Shown: piece by piece, positions 48,380 through 48,415 of the stretch
How the letters are laid out: every line of letters starts with the position of its first letter
How positions within the stretch are numbered: the first letter of the stretch is position 1
Origin: Aliivibrio_A kagoshimensis
GTDB taxonomy: Bacteria; Pseudomonadota; Gammaproteobacteria; Enterobacterales; Vibrionaceae
Length of the DNA stretch: 48,415 nucleotides
Direction of reading: 5' to 3'
NCBI RefSeq assembly: GCF_050337105.1
Contig: NZ_JAKJSQ010000029.1
Span: 1-48,415, forward strand
Notes under the pieces: model-generated
Told to the model about the DNA's origin: nothing
What the model saw: the letters and a program-made list of their open reading frames with translations, nothing else
The model's database searches: none
Position numbers and translations under genes: made by a program

Positions 48380-48415
48380 ATGTACGATGAAGCCTTATTC
48401 CCCCTAGAGGTAAGT
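48380..48415 (+). CDS. Start of an open reading frame cut by the window end
   Basis: ATG at 48380 opens a frame of 12 codons (MYDEALFPLEVS) that continues past the window. No good ribosome binding site is visible. I cannot assign it. It lies 20 bp after the paired DnaA boxes. Confidence 0.3.
   Translation, partial: MYDEALFPLEVS

Overview
The window looks like a chromosomal segment from a Vibrionaceae-type gammaproteobacterium. The evidence is the set and order of backbone genes: rnfABCDGE-nth-gloA, rnt divergent from motY (sodium-driven flagellar stator), sodB/grxD with a VC2046-type gene, adhE next to a MarC/YchE gene, asd, NhaC-type antiporters and yejK/yejL/yejM. Base composition is moderately AT-rich throughout. 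The assembly has two ambiguous bases, at 26697 and 36184; the second falls inside the grxD start codon.

Region 1 (1-4106) is a compact five-gene operon: a class V aminotransferase/cysteine-desulfurase-like protein, a 2-hydroxyacyl-CoA dehydratase/double-cubane-type reductase (YjiM-like), its ATP-dependent [4Fe-4S] activator (YjiL-like), a DUF3343 protein and a YedF-like protein. Together they suggest sulfur or selenium handling coupled to an ATP-driven low-potential reductase. Region 2 (4107-8526) holds three periplasmic c-type cytochromes (a monoheme ethylbenzene-dehydrogenase-type haem protein, an NrfB-like pentaheme and a small acidic tetraheme) behind a consensus FNR box, and a convergent two-component pair whose response regulator has an ArsR-like winged-helix output. 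No catalytic oxidoreductase accompanies them. Region 3 (8637-13428) has a His-rich lipoprotein, a secreted alkylsulfatase with a divergent LysR regulator, and an MltF-like lytic transglycosylase.

Region 4 (13430-21110) is accessory: Xre/RES, DinJ/YafQ and YefM/YoeB toxin-antitoxin modules, an HD hydrolase, a translationally coupled lipoprotein plus exported serine-hydrolase pair of unknown role, and an HTH regulator divergent from an MFS transporter. Region 5 (21163-30514) returns to backbone: tRNA-Ser, yejM-yejL/yejK, a ygbA-like gene under a consensus FNR box, nhaC, asd, an orphan type IV pilin, a voltage-gated K+ channel with a C-terminal zinc ribbon, and marC/ychE.

Region 6 (30515-40845) has adhE with FNR-like and Rex-like sites, an SDR-fold protein that has lost its catalytic Tyr/Lys, a VC2046-family gene, sodB and grxD divergent, a second Na+/H+ antiporter, rnt/motY, an RNA methyltransferase and a DUF2753 gene with a candidate Fur box. 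Region 7 (40958-48415) is the rnfABCDGE-nth-gloA operon, in which rnfC carries a 117-bp tandem repeat, then two tandem tRNA-Asn genes and a pair of inverted DnaA boxes upstream of an ORF that runs off the end. Much of the content (FNR sites, adhE, Rnf, periplasmic cytochromes, YjiM/YjiL) fits a facultative anaerobe.
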